DNA of 64,000 bases from Streptomyces pyxinicus (GTDB lineage: Bacteria > Actinomycetota > Actinomycetes > Streptomycetales > Streptomycetaceae). The stretch covers positions 62,001 to 126,000 of the forward strand of contig NZ_JANUGP010000006.1 in the NCBI RefSeq assembly GCF_024753135.1, read 5' to 3'. Both the position numbers and the translations under genes were made by a program. Shown in pieces: positions 16,978 to 24,380 of this stretch; within the stretch, counting starts at the first letter, position 1, and each line of letters opens with the position of its first letter. Under the pieces are notes generated by a model. The model was not told the DNA's origin. It was given only the letters and a program-made list of their open reading frames with translations, and made no database searches.

Positions 16978-17946
16978 ATGAGTACCGTCGGCAAACGCAG
17001 CCTCTCCTCTCCGCGCGAACTCACCCGGGTAGGCGACCGCACCTCGTTCCTCTACCTGGAGCGCTGCACCGTCCACCGGGACGACAACGCCCTCACCGCC
17101 ACCGACGCCGACGGGGTCACGCACATCCCCTCGGCAACCATCGGGACGCTCCTGCTGGGCCCCGGCACCCGCGTCACGCACCAGGCGATGGCGCTGCTCG
17201 GGGAGAGCGGCGCCGCCGTGATCTGGGTAGGGGAGCAAGGCGTGCGCTTCTACTCCGGCGGCCGGGCGCTCACCCGCTCGTCCAGCCTGCTGGAGGCCCA
17301 GGCAACGGCGTGGGCGAACCGGCGTACCCGGGTGGAGGTGGCCCGGGAGATGTACCGCATGCGCTTCCCCGGCGAGGACACCACCGGGTGCAGCCGAGAC
17401 GACCTGCTGCGGATGGAGGGGCGCCGGGTCAAGGAGTGCTACCGGCGGGAAGCAGAACGCACCGGCGTCCGCTGGGTCCGGCGCGACTACCACCATGGCG
17501 ACTTCGCCGCCGGGGACGCCCCGAACCAGGGGGTCACAGCCGCCGCCCAGTGCATGTACGGGGTGGCTCACGCCGTGGTCGCCGCCCTCGGCTGCTCCCC
17601 CGGACTGGGCTTCGTGCACTCCGGGCACGAACGATCTTTCGTCCTCGACATCGCCGACCTCTACAAGACGGAGATCGGGATCCCGGCCGCCTTCGACGCG
17701 GCCGCGGCGGGGGACGAGGACGTGCCGACCCGCACTCGTCGTGCGCTGCGTGACCGGATCAACAAGGCCGGTCTGCTGGAGCGTTGCGCCGACGACATCA
17801 AGCGGCTCCTGCGTTACGAGGACTCCGCCCCGGACGGCAAGCCGTCCGACGGCGACGGTTTGGACGCCGACCGGGTCGGCCTTCAGACCGACCGTGGCCA
17901 ACTCCTCGTCTCCGGCCGCAACTACGGGGACGAGCCCGTCTGGTGA
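16978..17946 (+). CDS. cas1: Cas1e, CRISPR adaptation integrase
   Basis: With Cas2 it integrates new spacers at the leader end. The 322-residue protein shows the three metal ligands in family contexts: Glu in LLRMEGRRVKE, His in LGFVHSGHERSF and Asp in VLDIADLYKTE. N terminus: LTRVGDRTSFLYLERC. Starts 10 nt after cas6 and overlaps cas2 by four bases. The reading frame is intact, so the system should be able to acquire spacers, in agreement with the two leader-bearing arrays. Confidence 0.97.
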   Translation: MSTVGKRSLSSPRELTRVGDRTSFLYLERCTVHRDDNALTATDADGVTHIPSATIGTLLLGPGTRVTHQAMALLGESGAAVIWVGEQGVRFYSGGRALTRSSSLLEAQATAWANRRTRVEVAREMYRMRFPGEDTTGCSRDDLLRMEGRRVKECYRREAERTGVRWVRRDYHHGDFAAGDAPNQGVTAAAQCMYGVAHAVVAALGCSPGLGFVHSGHERSFVLDIADLYKTEIGIPAAFDAAAAGDEDVPTRTRRALRDRINKAGLLERCADDIKRLLRYEDSAPDGKPSDGDGLDADRVGLQTDRGQLLVSGRNYGDEPVW

Positions 17947-18305
17947 CCGTCATCGTCCTCACCAACTGCCCTGCCGGGCTGCGAGGGTTCCTCACCCGCT
18001 GGCTCCTGGAAATCTCCGCCGGCGTTTTCATCGGCAGCCCCTCCGCCCGGGTCCGGGACATCCTCTGGGAAGAGGTACGCACCTACTCCGGGCAGGGCCG
18101 CGCCCTCCTCGCCCACACCACCGACAACGAACAGGGCTTCACCTTCCGCACCCACGACCACGCCTGGCACCCCACAGACCACGAAGGCCTCACCCTCCTC
18201 CACCGCCCCAGCCCGGCGACGACGGAAACCCCCGGGTCACCGGGGCAACCACCGAAGAAGCAGGGCTGGAGCAAGGCGGCGAAACGACGACGATTTGGGG
18301 GGTGA
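17943..18305 (+). CDS. cas2: Cas2e, adaptation partner of Cas1
   Basis: The GTG start overlaps the cas1 stop (GTGA). The protein (120 residues) reads VTVIVLTNCPAGLRGFLTRW, then LEISAGVFIGSPSARVRDIL and GRALLAHTTDNEQGFTFRTH, the Cas2e (CasB-type, TIGR01873) pattern. A basic Pro-rich tail (QPPKKQGWSKAAKRRR) extends beyond the core. The stop codon directly abuts the leader of array 2. Confidence 0.96.
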   Translation: MTVIVLTNCPAGLRGFLTRWLLEISAGVFIGSPSARVRDILWEEVRTYSGQGRALLAHTTDNEQGFTFRTHDHAWHPTDHEGLTLLHRPSPATTETPGSPGQPPKKQGWSKAAKRRRFGG

Positions 18306-18408
18306 GATGCGGCAGGCGGGCATGCCGAGCTTTATGCCCCATAGGCCGGAGTTTGGCAAAGCAAGCAAATTCGACCGGCTGGCTCGACAACACCACAGGT
18401 CAGCTCCT
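18306..18408 (+). promoter_or_regulatory. CRISPR leader of array 2
   Basis: Lies between the cas2 stop and the first repeat. It shares with the array 1 leader the blocks ATGCCG, GGAGTTTGGCAAAG and AGGTCAGCTCC directly before repeat 1. These should include the Cas1-Cas2 anchoring sequence and the array promoter. Confidence 0.8.
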
Positions 18409-18986
18409 GTGGTCCCCGCGTGTGCGGGGGTGGTCCCGGTCACTATGATGATTTTCCTTCTGGTGGCCAGTGGTCCCCGCGTGTGCGGGGGTGGTCCCGA
18501 GTTACGCGTGTCCTAGTACAGTCGGTGGTGGTGGTCCCCGCGTGTGCGGGGGTGGTCCCTCTTCTGGAGGTTGCCGGCCAGCTTGGTCAGGGTGGTCCCC
18601 GCGTGTGCGGGGGTGGTCCCTCGCGGTCCGGCACCATGTCCCCGTGACAAGGGTGGTCCCCGCGTGTGCGGGGGTGGTCCCCCGGCGCAGATCCAGATCC
18701 AGTTCTCCATCACGTGGTCCCCGCGTGTGCGGGGGTGGTCCCGTTCCTGCTCGCTTAGGGCACTTCGGGCACAGGTGGTCCCCGCGTGTGCGGGGGTGGT
18801 CCCACGCGCGTGGAGCCCAGATCGGTGGTCTCGGTGTGGTCCCCGCGTGTGCGGGGGTGGTCCCCCGGATCAGGTCCTCCAGGTCGTGGTTCGACCGTGG
18901 TCCCCGCGTGTGCGGGGGTGGTCCCGAGCACCCCTTCAGCAACGAGGAGATGCGCCTGTGGTCCCCGCGTATGCCGGGGTGGTCCC
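18409..18986 (+). CRISPR. CRISPR array 2, type I-E, 10 repeats / 9 spacers
   Basis: Ten 29-bp repeats start exactly every 61 bp from 18409 to 18958, with nine 32-nt spacers. The repeat differs from array 1 only in the hairpin loop (GTGT instead of GCAT between CCCCGC and GCGGGG). The last repeat (18958-18986) has changes in loop and stem (CGTATGCCGGGG), so the array is read away from cas2 with the newest spacers at the left. It ends inside a LanC-like coding sequence of the opposite strand. Confidence 0.98.
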
Positions 18987-19154
18987 GATGATTCCGGCGG
19001 TGACGCTGTACAGCGTCGGGGCGGGTATGTCGTCCGAGGGTCTGGGCGCCCAGGCGAGGGCTCTGTCGGCGGTTTCCCGCGCCGCTGCGGTCAGCCAGCG
19101 CAGGCCGTCCACCGCGAGTGCCTCGGCCTCCCCGGCCGGCTCCGGTGCCGTCAT
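18987..19154 (-). pseudogene. LanC-like protein, 5' fragment truncated by CRISPR array 2
   Basis: The frame starts at ATG 19154 and reads MTAPEPAGEAEALAVDGLRW, then TLYSVTAGIIG, the N-terminal pattern of lanthionine synthetase C-like proteins (usually ..PTLYSGTAGI..). Family resemblance stops exactly at the last CRISPR repeat; the frame then runs into repeat sequence and a stop at 18936. Only about 56 of the usual 350-400 residues remain, so the zinc site and function are lost. I found no trace of the missing part at the left border near tRNA-Ser. Confidence 0.65.
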
Positions 19155-19213
19155 GGGCCCACCCCCGCATGATCTTGCGGGCCGGCCCAGGGGCGGGGCA
19201 CATCCGTCTGCCG

Positions 19214-20908
19214 TCAACCCGTCACCCGTACCCGCCCCGCCACCGTCACCTGGTCCACCTCCGAGACGCGGACCGTGGTCTTCAGGGTCCAGGTGCCCGG
19301 GATGGGGAGGTCGAGGGTGTCGGTGGCCCAGTAGCCGCCTCGGTTGGTGAGCTTGGTGTCGAGGGGGCCCAGGCGCTGGGCGGGGAGGGTGAGGGTGACG
19401 CGGAGTTCGGGGACCGTGGCGAGGCCGCCGTCGGGGCCGTAGACCACCGCCTGGAGGGAGTTGCGGCCGACCCGGCCGGGGTCCAGGGTGAGCTGGATCT
19501 TTCCGTGGCCGCCGGGGGTGCCGACGTCGAAGGGGACGGTGAGGACGGAGGCCGTGGGGATGCCGGCGGCCGGGGTGGCCGTCTCCGTCGCCGCGCGGCC
19601 GGGGACCGTGGTGGTGAGGAGGGTCGTGAGGACGAGGACCACGACGCCCACCGCCGCCTCCGCCAGCACCGAGCGGCGGAGCGGGCGGACAGCCGTGGCG
19701 TCTCCGAAGTGGTGGGACGGGGTACGGGTCAGGCGGGTCGTCCAGGTGCGGGAGCAGGCCGCCGCCAGCAACAGCGCCGCCACCGCCGCCAGCTTGGCGA
19801 GCAGGGTGCGGCCGTACGTCGTGTCGGTGAGGGCGTGCCAGGAGCCGAGGCCGCGCCAGGACTGGTAGACGCCGGTCACGACGAGGACCGTCACCGAGGT
19901 GAAGGCCAGGCGGGAGAAGCGGGTCAGGGTGTCCGGGGTGACGTGGGGCAGGGTGCGGAGCAGGGCCGTCAGACCGCCCAGCCAGGCCGCCATCGCCAGC
20001 AGGTGGAGCGTGGCCGAGGCGATCGCCAGCGGGACCTGGATGCCCGCCGACGCGTGTTCCGCCCCCGTCCAGGTCAGGGAGAGGAAGAGGGAGAGGGAGA
20101 GAGTCAGGGCGTGGAGCGCGGCCGTCGCCGGGAGGGTGCGGCGGCGGAGCAGGGTGGGTGCCGTCAGCGCGGCCAGGAGCAGGAGTGCGAGGCGGGCCAG
20201 CAGGAGGGCGCCGGGGCGTGTCGTCGCCGTGTGGGTGAGGGCCGTCAGGGAGAGGGCCGTCGTGGGGGACGTGCCCTCCTCGTAGGGGGCGCGGAGGAGG
20301 AGCAGGGCCGTGGTGGAGAGGGCGAGGGTCGCGGTGGCGGTGAGGGCCGGGGTGCGCAGGGGCGTTGTCGCCTCCGGGCGGCAGTACGTCACGTAGGCCG
20401 CCGTGCCGAGCAGGACCGCGACGGAGAGGTACGCCAGGTAGCGCGCGATGTTGTAGAGGGCCGTCGTCGCCGGGTGCTCCGCGCGGTCCGGGGCCGGGAT
20501 CGGCTTCGTGGCCGTGCGCTTGCCGACCGAGAACGTGAGCGCGCCGGACACCGGGTGGCTGTCGGCCGACACCACCCGCCAGGCCACCGTGTACGTGCCC
20601 TCGGCCGTCCTGGCGGGCAGCCCGACGCGGGCGGTGTCGGAGCGGCCGGGGGCGTGGCCGGCGGGGCCGGTGCGCAGGAGGTGGTTCTCGGGGTCGTAGA
20701 TCCGGAAGGAGTCCGTGAGCAGGCCGACCGACTCGGTGAAGGTGAGGGTCAGGTGCCGCGGTGCGGTCCGCAGGACGGTGCCGTCGGCGGGGTCGGTGGC
20801 GCGCAGGGCCGCGTGGGCGGAGGCGGTGCCGGTCGCGGCGAGCGACGCCAGCAGCAGCGTGGTGCAGAGCAGCAGGAGTCGTCGTGCCCATCGACGCCAG
20901 TCAGCCAC
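19214..20908 (-). CDS. CopC-CopD copper resistance fusion protein
   Basis: The 564-residue protein starts at GTG 20908 after a GGGGAGG site. A signal peptide (WARRLLLLCTTLLLASLAA) ends at TASA-HAALRATDP, giving the N-terminal His typical of CopC copper sites. The CopC domain (to about residue 125) contains SADSHPVSG. A CopD-like membrane domain with about eight segments follows (about residues 150-420, including the motif region WLGGLTALLRTLPH), then a soluble YtkA-like extracellular C-terminal part. It should bind and move copper across the membrane, as YcnJ-like proteins do. It stands alone here: no SCO1 or DyP gene is adjacent. Confidence 0.88.
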   Translation of the reverse strand: MADWRRWARRLLLLCTTLLLASLAATGTASAHAALRATDPADGTVLRTAPRHLTLTFTESVGLLTDSFRIYDPENHLLRTGPAGHAPGRSDTARVGLPARTAEGTYTVAWRVVSADSHPVSGALTFSVGKRTATKPIPAPDRAEHPATTALYNIARYLAYLSVAVLLGTAAYVTYCRPEATTPLRTPALTATATLALSTTALLLLRAPYEEGTSPTTALSLTALTHTATTRPGALLLARLALLLLAALTAPTLLRRRTLPATAALHALTLSLSLFLSLTWTGAEHASAGIQVPLAIASATLHLLAMAAWLGGLTALLRTLPHVTPDTLTRFSRLAFTSVTVLVVTGVYQSWRGLGSWHALTDTTYGRTLLAKLAAVAALLLAAACSRTWTTRLTRTPSHHFGDATAVRPLRRSVLAEAAVGVVVLVLTTLLTTTVPGRAATETATPAAGIPTASVLTVPFDVGTPGGHGKIQLTLDPGRVGRNSLQAVVYGPDGGLATVPELRVTLTLPAQRLGPLDTKLTNRGGYWATDTLDLPIPGTWTLKTTVRVSEVDQVTVAGRVRVTG

Positions 20909-20976
20909 GCGCCGTCCTCCCCGTTCCCCGTCGTCCGCCGCCATCCCGGTACATACGGACGGGAGTGGCGTCCTGC

Positions 20977-21270
20977 TCACGGGGTGGAGCGGGTCGTCAC
21001 TCCCCCTTCGACCACCAGGTCGTGGCCGCTGATCCGGGACGGGAGGGGGGAGGCGAGGAAGACACAGGCGTCGGCCACGTCCTCGGGGCGGCCCAGGCGG
21101 GCGACGGGGGTTGCCGGGCGCCGGCGGTGCCGCCGTCGGCGCCCGGCCTCGGCCGCGCGGTAGTGGTCGTGGCCGGGTGCCGGGTGGCCGGCCTCGATGG
21201 AGGCGATGGGGGTGACGGTGCCGCTGCCGGCGCCGAGGGCCTGGGCGGTCTGGCCATCGAGCAGGCTCAT
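20977..21270 (-). pseudogene. Collapsed short-chain dehydrogenase remnant
   Basis: The ATG (21270) overlaps the stop of the cupin gene (ATGA). It starts like an SDR Rossmann fold (MSLLDGQTAQALGAGSG), jumps directly to a mid-protein segment (VTPIASIEAGHPAPGHDHY), and after a frameshift gives the SDR C terminus (LGRPEDVADACVFLASPL, SGHDLVVEGG). At least two internal deletions removed about 150 residues, including most of the cofactor fold. It cannot be functional. Confidence 0.7.
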
Positions 21271-21845
21271 GGCCGGCACAGGTCCCCGATGCGGGCGGCC
21301 TCCGAGGGGTAGCGCGTCGTCAGGTCGGCCGCGTCGCCGTGCTCGTAGTCCGCCTCGGTGAAGCCGGGCGCCATCGTGCAGCCGAAGAACGTCCACGCGC
21401 CGCCCGGGGCGACCCGCGCGCCCATCCAGGTACCGGCCGGCACGGTCAGCTGGAGGTGCTGGCCCTGGTGCAGGCCGGGCCCCAGGACGGGGGTACGGGT
21501 GCTGCCGTCGGGCGCGAGGAGCAGCAGGTGCAGCGGGTCGCCGAGGTAGTGGTGCCAGACCTCGTCGGTGGGGAGGCGGTGCAGGGCGCTGTAGTCGTCC
21601 GCGGTGAGCAGGACGACGATGGCGGTGCCCTCGGGCCGGCCGTCGTCCGGCCGTGCCGGCCCCGCCCAGGTCTGGCGGAACAGGCCGCCCTCGCGTGGCA
21701 GGGGTTGGAGGCCGTAGTGGGCGATCAGGTCGCGCGGTGTCAGAGGGGACGGCGACGGCGACGGTGGCGGTAGTGGTGGTGTCCGGTGGGAGGTCGTCCC
21801 TTGTCGGGGCGTTCCTTCGGGTGCGGGTTCGGGGGCCCTGGTCAC
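21267..21845 (-). CDS. Cupin_5 (DUF985) family protein
   Basis: 192 residues. After a Pro/Ser-rich N terminus the family blocks appear in order: LIAHYGLQPLPREGGLFRQT, AIVVLLTADDYSALHRLPTD, EVWHHYLGDPLHLLLLAPDG and VPAGTWMGARV..GGAWTFFGCTMAPGF. These match the DUF985 cupin fold with its conserved Glu/His/Tyr positions. Enzymatic role unknown; some relatives are sugar-related epimerase-like proteins. Probably formed an operon with the now broken SDR gene downstream. The start is uncertain because the N-terminal 35 residues are low-complexity. Confidence 0.85.
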   Translation of the reverse strand: MTRAPEPAPEGTPRQGTTSHRTPPLPPPSPSPSPLTPRDLIAHYGLQPLPREGGLFRQTWAGPARPDDGRPEGTAIVVLLTADDYSALHRLPTDEVWHHYLGDPLHLLLLAPDGSTRTPVLGPGLHQGQHLQLTVPAGTWMGARVAPGGAWTFFGCTMAPGFTEADYEHGDAADLTTRYPSEAARIGDLCRP

Positions 21846-22215
21846 CTGGGGCAGGCTATCGGTCGGTCGGTCGGTCGGGGGAGGCGAGTTGCGTCGCCTG
21901 TTTTTCCGGAGGTACGCGTCGTCGGTTTCGGCGGTGCGTTCCAGCTCGGACCAGTCGGTGACGACGGGGGTGAGGTAATTCAGGAGGGGGCCGCGGAAAC
22001 GAGACCGGTGTCGGTGTGGATCGCGGCCATGTCGTCGCCACCCCCACCGACGCCGAGGGGAGTGGCGGGGCCGCGCCGGTCGGCCATCACCGCCCGGCAG
22101 GGAACTGGGGCTGTCCCGGCAGTGGGTGCACGCGCTGGGGTACTCGCGCGCCGGCTGAGCCCGGCCGACCCCCCACCGCCGCGCGATCCCCTGTGCCGCG
22201 CGAGATCATCGGCCC
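21846..22215. other. Intergenic region with GGTC tandem repeat
   Basis: No intact gene. GGTC is repeated four times at 21861-21877. A short plus-strand frame ends LGLSRQWVHALGYSRAG-stop near 22155 and may be the tail of a lost gene. Confidence 0.4.
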
Positions 22216-22809
22216 ATGGACGTCACTCTGCATCTCGCCCAGGACCCGGCGGCCGACGCGCTGCTCGGTCGCTCCCCGCTCGCCGCGCTGGTGGGGATGC
22301 TGCTCGACCAGCAGGTGCCGATGGAATGGGCGTTCAAGGGACCCCGGACCATCGCCGACCGGCTCGGTGCCGACGACCTGGACGCGCACGAGATCGCCAC
22401 GACGGACCCCGAGGCGTTCGCCGCGCTGCTCTCCGGGAAGCCGGCCGTGCACCGCTACCCGGGCTCGATGGCCAAGCGGATCGTCCAGTTGTGCCAGTAC
22501 CTGGTCGAGCACTACGACGGGGACGCCGAGGCCGTCTGGCGCGAGGTCGGCAGCGGTGCCGAGCTGCTGAAGCGGCTGGAGGCGCTGCCGGGGTTCGGGC
22601 GGCAGAAGGCGCAGATCTTCCTCGCGCTGCTCGGCAAGCAGCTCGGGGTCGCGCCCGAGGGGTGGCGGGAGGCGGCGGGCGCGTACGGGGAGGCCCGCTC
22701 GCACCGGTCCGTCGCCGACATCACCGGCCCGGAGTCCCTGGCCAAGGTGCGGGCACACAAGCAGGAGATGAAGGCCGCGGCGAAGGCGGCCAAGGCGGCC
22801 GGTCAGTAG
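22216..22809 (+). CDS. HhH-GPD base-excision DNA repair protein
   Basis: The 197-residue protein shows the layout of small actinobacterial HhH-GPD glycosylases: MDVTLHLAQDPAADALLGRS, LVGMLLDQQVPMEWAF, then the helix-hairpin-helix LEALPGFGRQKAQIFLALL near residues 118-136 and a C-terminal Lys/Ala helix. It should remove damaged bases, but the substrate cannot be read from sequence. The catalytic Asp is probably in HRSVADITG. The stop codon lies in the first unit of a short tandem repeat. Confidence 0.88.
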   Translation: MDVTLHLAQDPAADALLGRSPLAALVGMLLDQQVPMEWAFKGPRTIADRLGADDLDAHEIATTDPEAFAALLSGKPAVHRYPGSMAKRIVQLCQYLVEHYDGDAEAVWREVGSGAELLKRLEALPGFGRQKAQIFLALLGKQLGVAPEGWREAAGAYGEARSHRSVADITGPESLAKVRAHKQEMKAAAKAAKAAGQ

Positions 22810-22866
22810 CGGTCGATCAGTAGTGGCCGGTCAGTAGCGATCGGTCAGTAGCGGCCGGCACGTAGC
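22801..22866. repeat. Short imperfect tandem repeat at a gene end
   Basis: Four to five units of about 14 bp based on GGTCAGTAGCGGCC begin at the final codons of the HhH-GPD gene and continue into the spacer. The unit contains the stop codon TAG. Confidence 0.7.
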
Positions 22867-22938
22867 ACCGTCACTCGTTCGGCCTACCGGACGGCGGCCC
22901 GGATGGCGGAGCCGGACGGCGCGCTCTCAGCATGGACC

Positions 22939-23637
22939 ATGACCGAGGCACCGAACAGCGGCCCCGAGTTCGGCCGCGAGTACGACGACCGGCACGCCCA
23001 CGCGGCCCAGCCCCCGGGCGGCCGGCCGGGCACACCGACCGGCACGTGGCACAAGCACGAGCCCGAGCCGCCCTTCGAGGGTCCGCTGCACGCCCTCTCC
23101 CAGGCCGCTTGGCAGATCGTGCTGCTCACCGGGATCGCCTCGCTGATCCTCGGCATCCTGGTGCTGATCTGGCCCGGCGCGTCCCTCCTCGCCGCCGGTG
23201 TCCTCTTCGGCATCTACCTGCTGATCAGCGGCGTCTTCCAGCTCGTGTCCGCGTTCGGCACGCACAGGTCGACCGCGCTGCGGGTGCTGGCCTTCATCAG
23301 CGGCGCGCTGTCGATCGTGCTGGGTCTGTTCTGCTTCCGGGGGCCCATGCAGTCGATCCTGCTGCTCGCCCTGTGGATCGGCATCGGCTGGCTGATCCGC
23401 GGCATCACGCAGACCGTGGCCGCGCTGCACGACCCCCGGATGCCCGCCCGGGGCTGGCAGATCTTCCTCGGGATCGTCACCTTCATCGCCGGAATCGTGC
23501 TGATCGACTCGCCCTTCGAGTCGGTCGCGGTGCTGACCCTCGTCGGCGGCATCTGGCTGGTCGTGGTGGGCCTCGTGGAGATCGTCACCTCGTTCGGCAT
23601 CCGCAGCCGCGCCAAGCAGGTCCCGCAGACGGTCTGA
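22939..23637 (+). CDS. HdeD/DUF308 family membrane protein
   Basis: A hydrophilic N-terminal region of about 50 residues (MTEAPNSGPEFGREYDDRHA) is followed by six hydrophobic segments in pairs (for instance IVLLTGIASLILGILVLIW and GIWLVVVGLVEIVTSFGI), the layout of DUF308/HdeD proteins. HdeD is linked to acid resistance in E. coli; in actinobacteria the role is unproven. I chose ATG 22939 over ATG 22903 because the 12 codons between contain TCA and GCA, unusual here, but neither has a strong ribosome site. Confidence 0.85.
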   Translation: MTEAPNSGPEFGREYDDRHAHAAQPPGGRPGTPTGTWHKHEPEPPFEGPLHALSQAAWQIVLLTGIASLILGILVLIWPGASLLAAGVLFGIYLLISGVFQLVSAFGTHRSTALRVLAFISGALSIVLGLFCFRGPMQSILLLALWIGIGWLIRGITQTVAALHDPRMPARGWQIFLGIVTFIAGIVLIDSPFESVAVLTLVGGIWLVVVGLVEIVTSFGIRSRAKQVPQTV

Positions 23638-23718
23638 CCGTCGCCCCGGCTGCGCCGAGCGGGTGAATCCCGCCCCGGATCCGCCATCCGCCCGGCCCGT
23701 CCCGGGCAGACAGCAGCC

Positions 23719-24039
23719 GTGAGCAGGACGACGCGCGGTGCCCGGAGCCGGACCTGGCCCCGGGTGCTCGTGCTGCTCCTCGCCCTGTGGGTGCCCGGCG
23801 CCCACTTCCAGGCCCAGGCGGCCCCGGCGCTGACCACGGTCGCCGAGTGGGCCGAGCACGACGTCCTCGACACGCTCGTACGACCGCCCGCCCGCGCCGT
23901 GCACCGGGCCGACGTACCCGAGCGACCCGCTCCCCTGCCGGGCCCGGCACCGTCCCGGCCCCCGGCCCGCCCGTGCCCCGCCGAGCCGGGGGTGCCCGGC
24001 ACCGCTCCCCTGCTGCGCACGGTGGTCCTGCGCTGCTGA
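23719..24039 (+). CDS. Small secreted or membrane-anchored Pro-rich protein
   Basis: GTG start; 106 residues. N-terminal basic stretch (SRTTRGARSRTWPR) plus hydrophobic LVLLLALWVPGAHF gives a signal peptide or anchor, with QAQA-APAL as possible cleavage site. The rest is rich in Pro, Ala and Arg and ends TAPLLRTVVLRC. No family recognised. Followed 49 nt later by another small gene in the same direction, so the two may form an operon. Confidence 0.5.
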   Translation: MSRTTRGARSRTWPRVLVLLLALWVPGAHFQAQAAPALTTVAEWAEHDVLDTLVRPPARAVHRADVPERPAPLPGPAPSRPPARPCPAEPGVPGTAPLLRTVVLRC

Positions 24040-24088
24040 CGGACCCGCTTCCCCGCAGGTCAGTCGGTACGACGCAAGGAGCACAGCC

Positions 24089-24352
24089 ATGCCCATCGAT
24101 CCGTACGCCGTCCTGCGCGCCCTGCTGCGCGCGGAGGCCCGACGCGCCGCGGCACCGCCGCCCGAGCCGGACCGTCAGTCCCTGGACCGTCAGCCCCCGG
24201 GCCCCCAACTTCCGGACCCCCAACGTTCGGACCTGCGGTGCCCGGAGCCCCACCGGCCTCCGGAGCCCCACAGGTCACCGGAGCCCCACAGGTCACCGGA
24301 GCCACACCGGCCACCGGAGTCCCACCGGCCACCTGAGTCCCGGACCCGCTGA
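24089..24352 (+). CDS. Small protein with PEPHR hexapeptide repeats
   Basis: ATG after AAGGAGCAC; 87 residues. The N terminus MPIDPYAVLRALLRAEARRA is helical and looks conserved. The C-terminal half consists of repeats of about six residues (PEPHRP, PEPHRS, PESHRP) encoded by five 18-bp DNA repeats. Function unknown. The repeat number is probably variable between strains. Confidence 0.5.
   Translation: MPIDPYAVLRALLRAEARRAAAPPPEPDRQSLDRQPPGPQLPDPQRSDLRCPEPHRPPEPHRSPEPHRSPEPHRPPESHRPPESRTR
24243..24332 (+). repeat. Five 18-bp tandem repeats in a coding region
   Basis: Units begin at 24243, 24261, 24279, 24297 and 24315 with consensus CGGAGCCCCACMGGYCAC. The second and third units are identical. 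Each codes for six residues. Confidence 0.85.
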
Positions 24353-24380
24353 ACCCGGCCGGCCCGCTCCCCGTCCGGCG

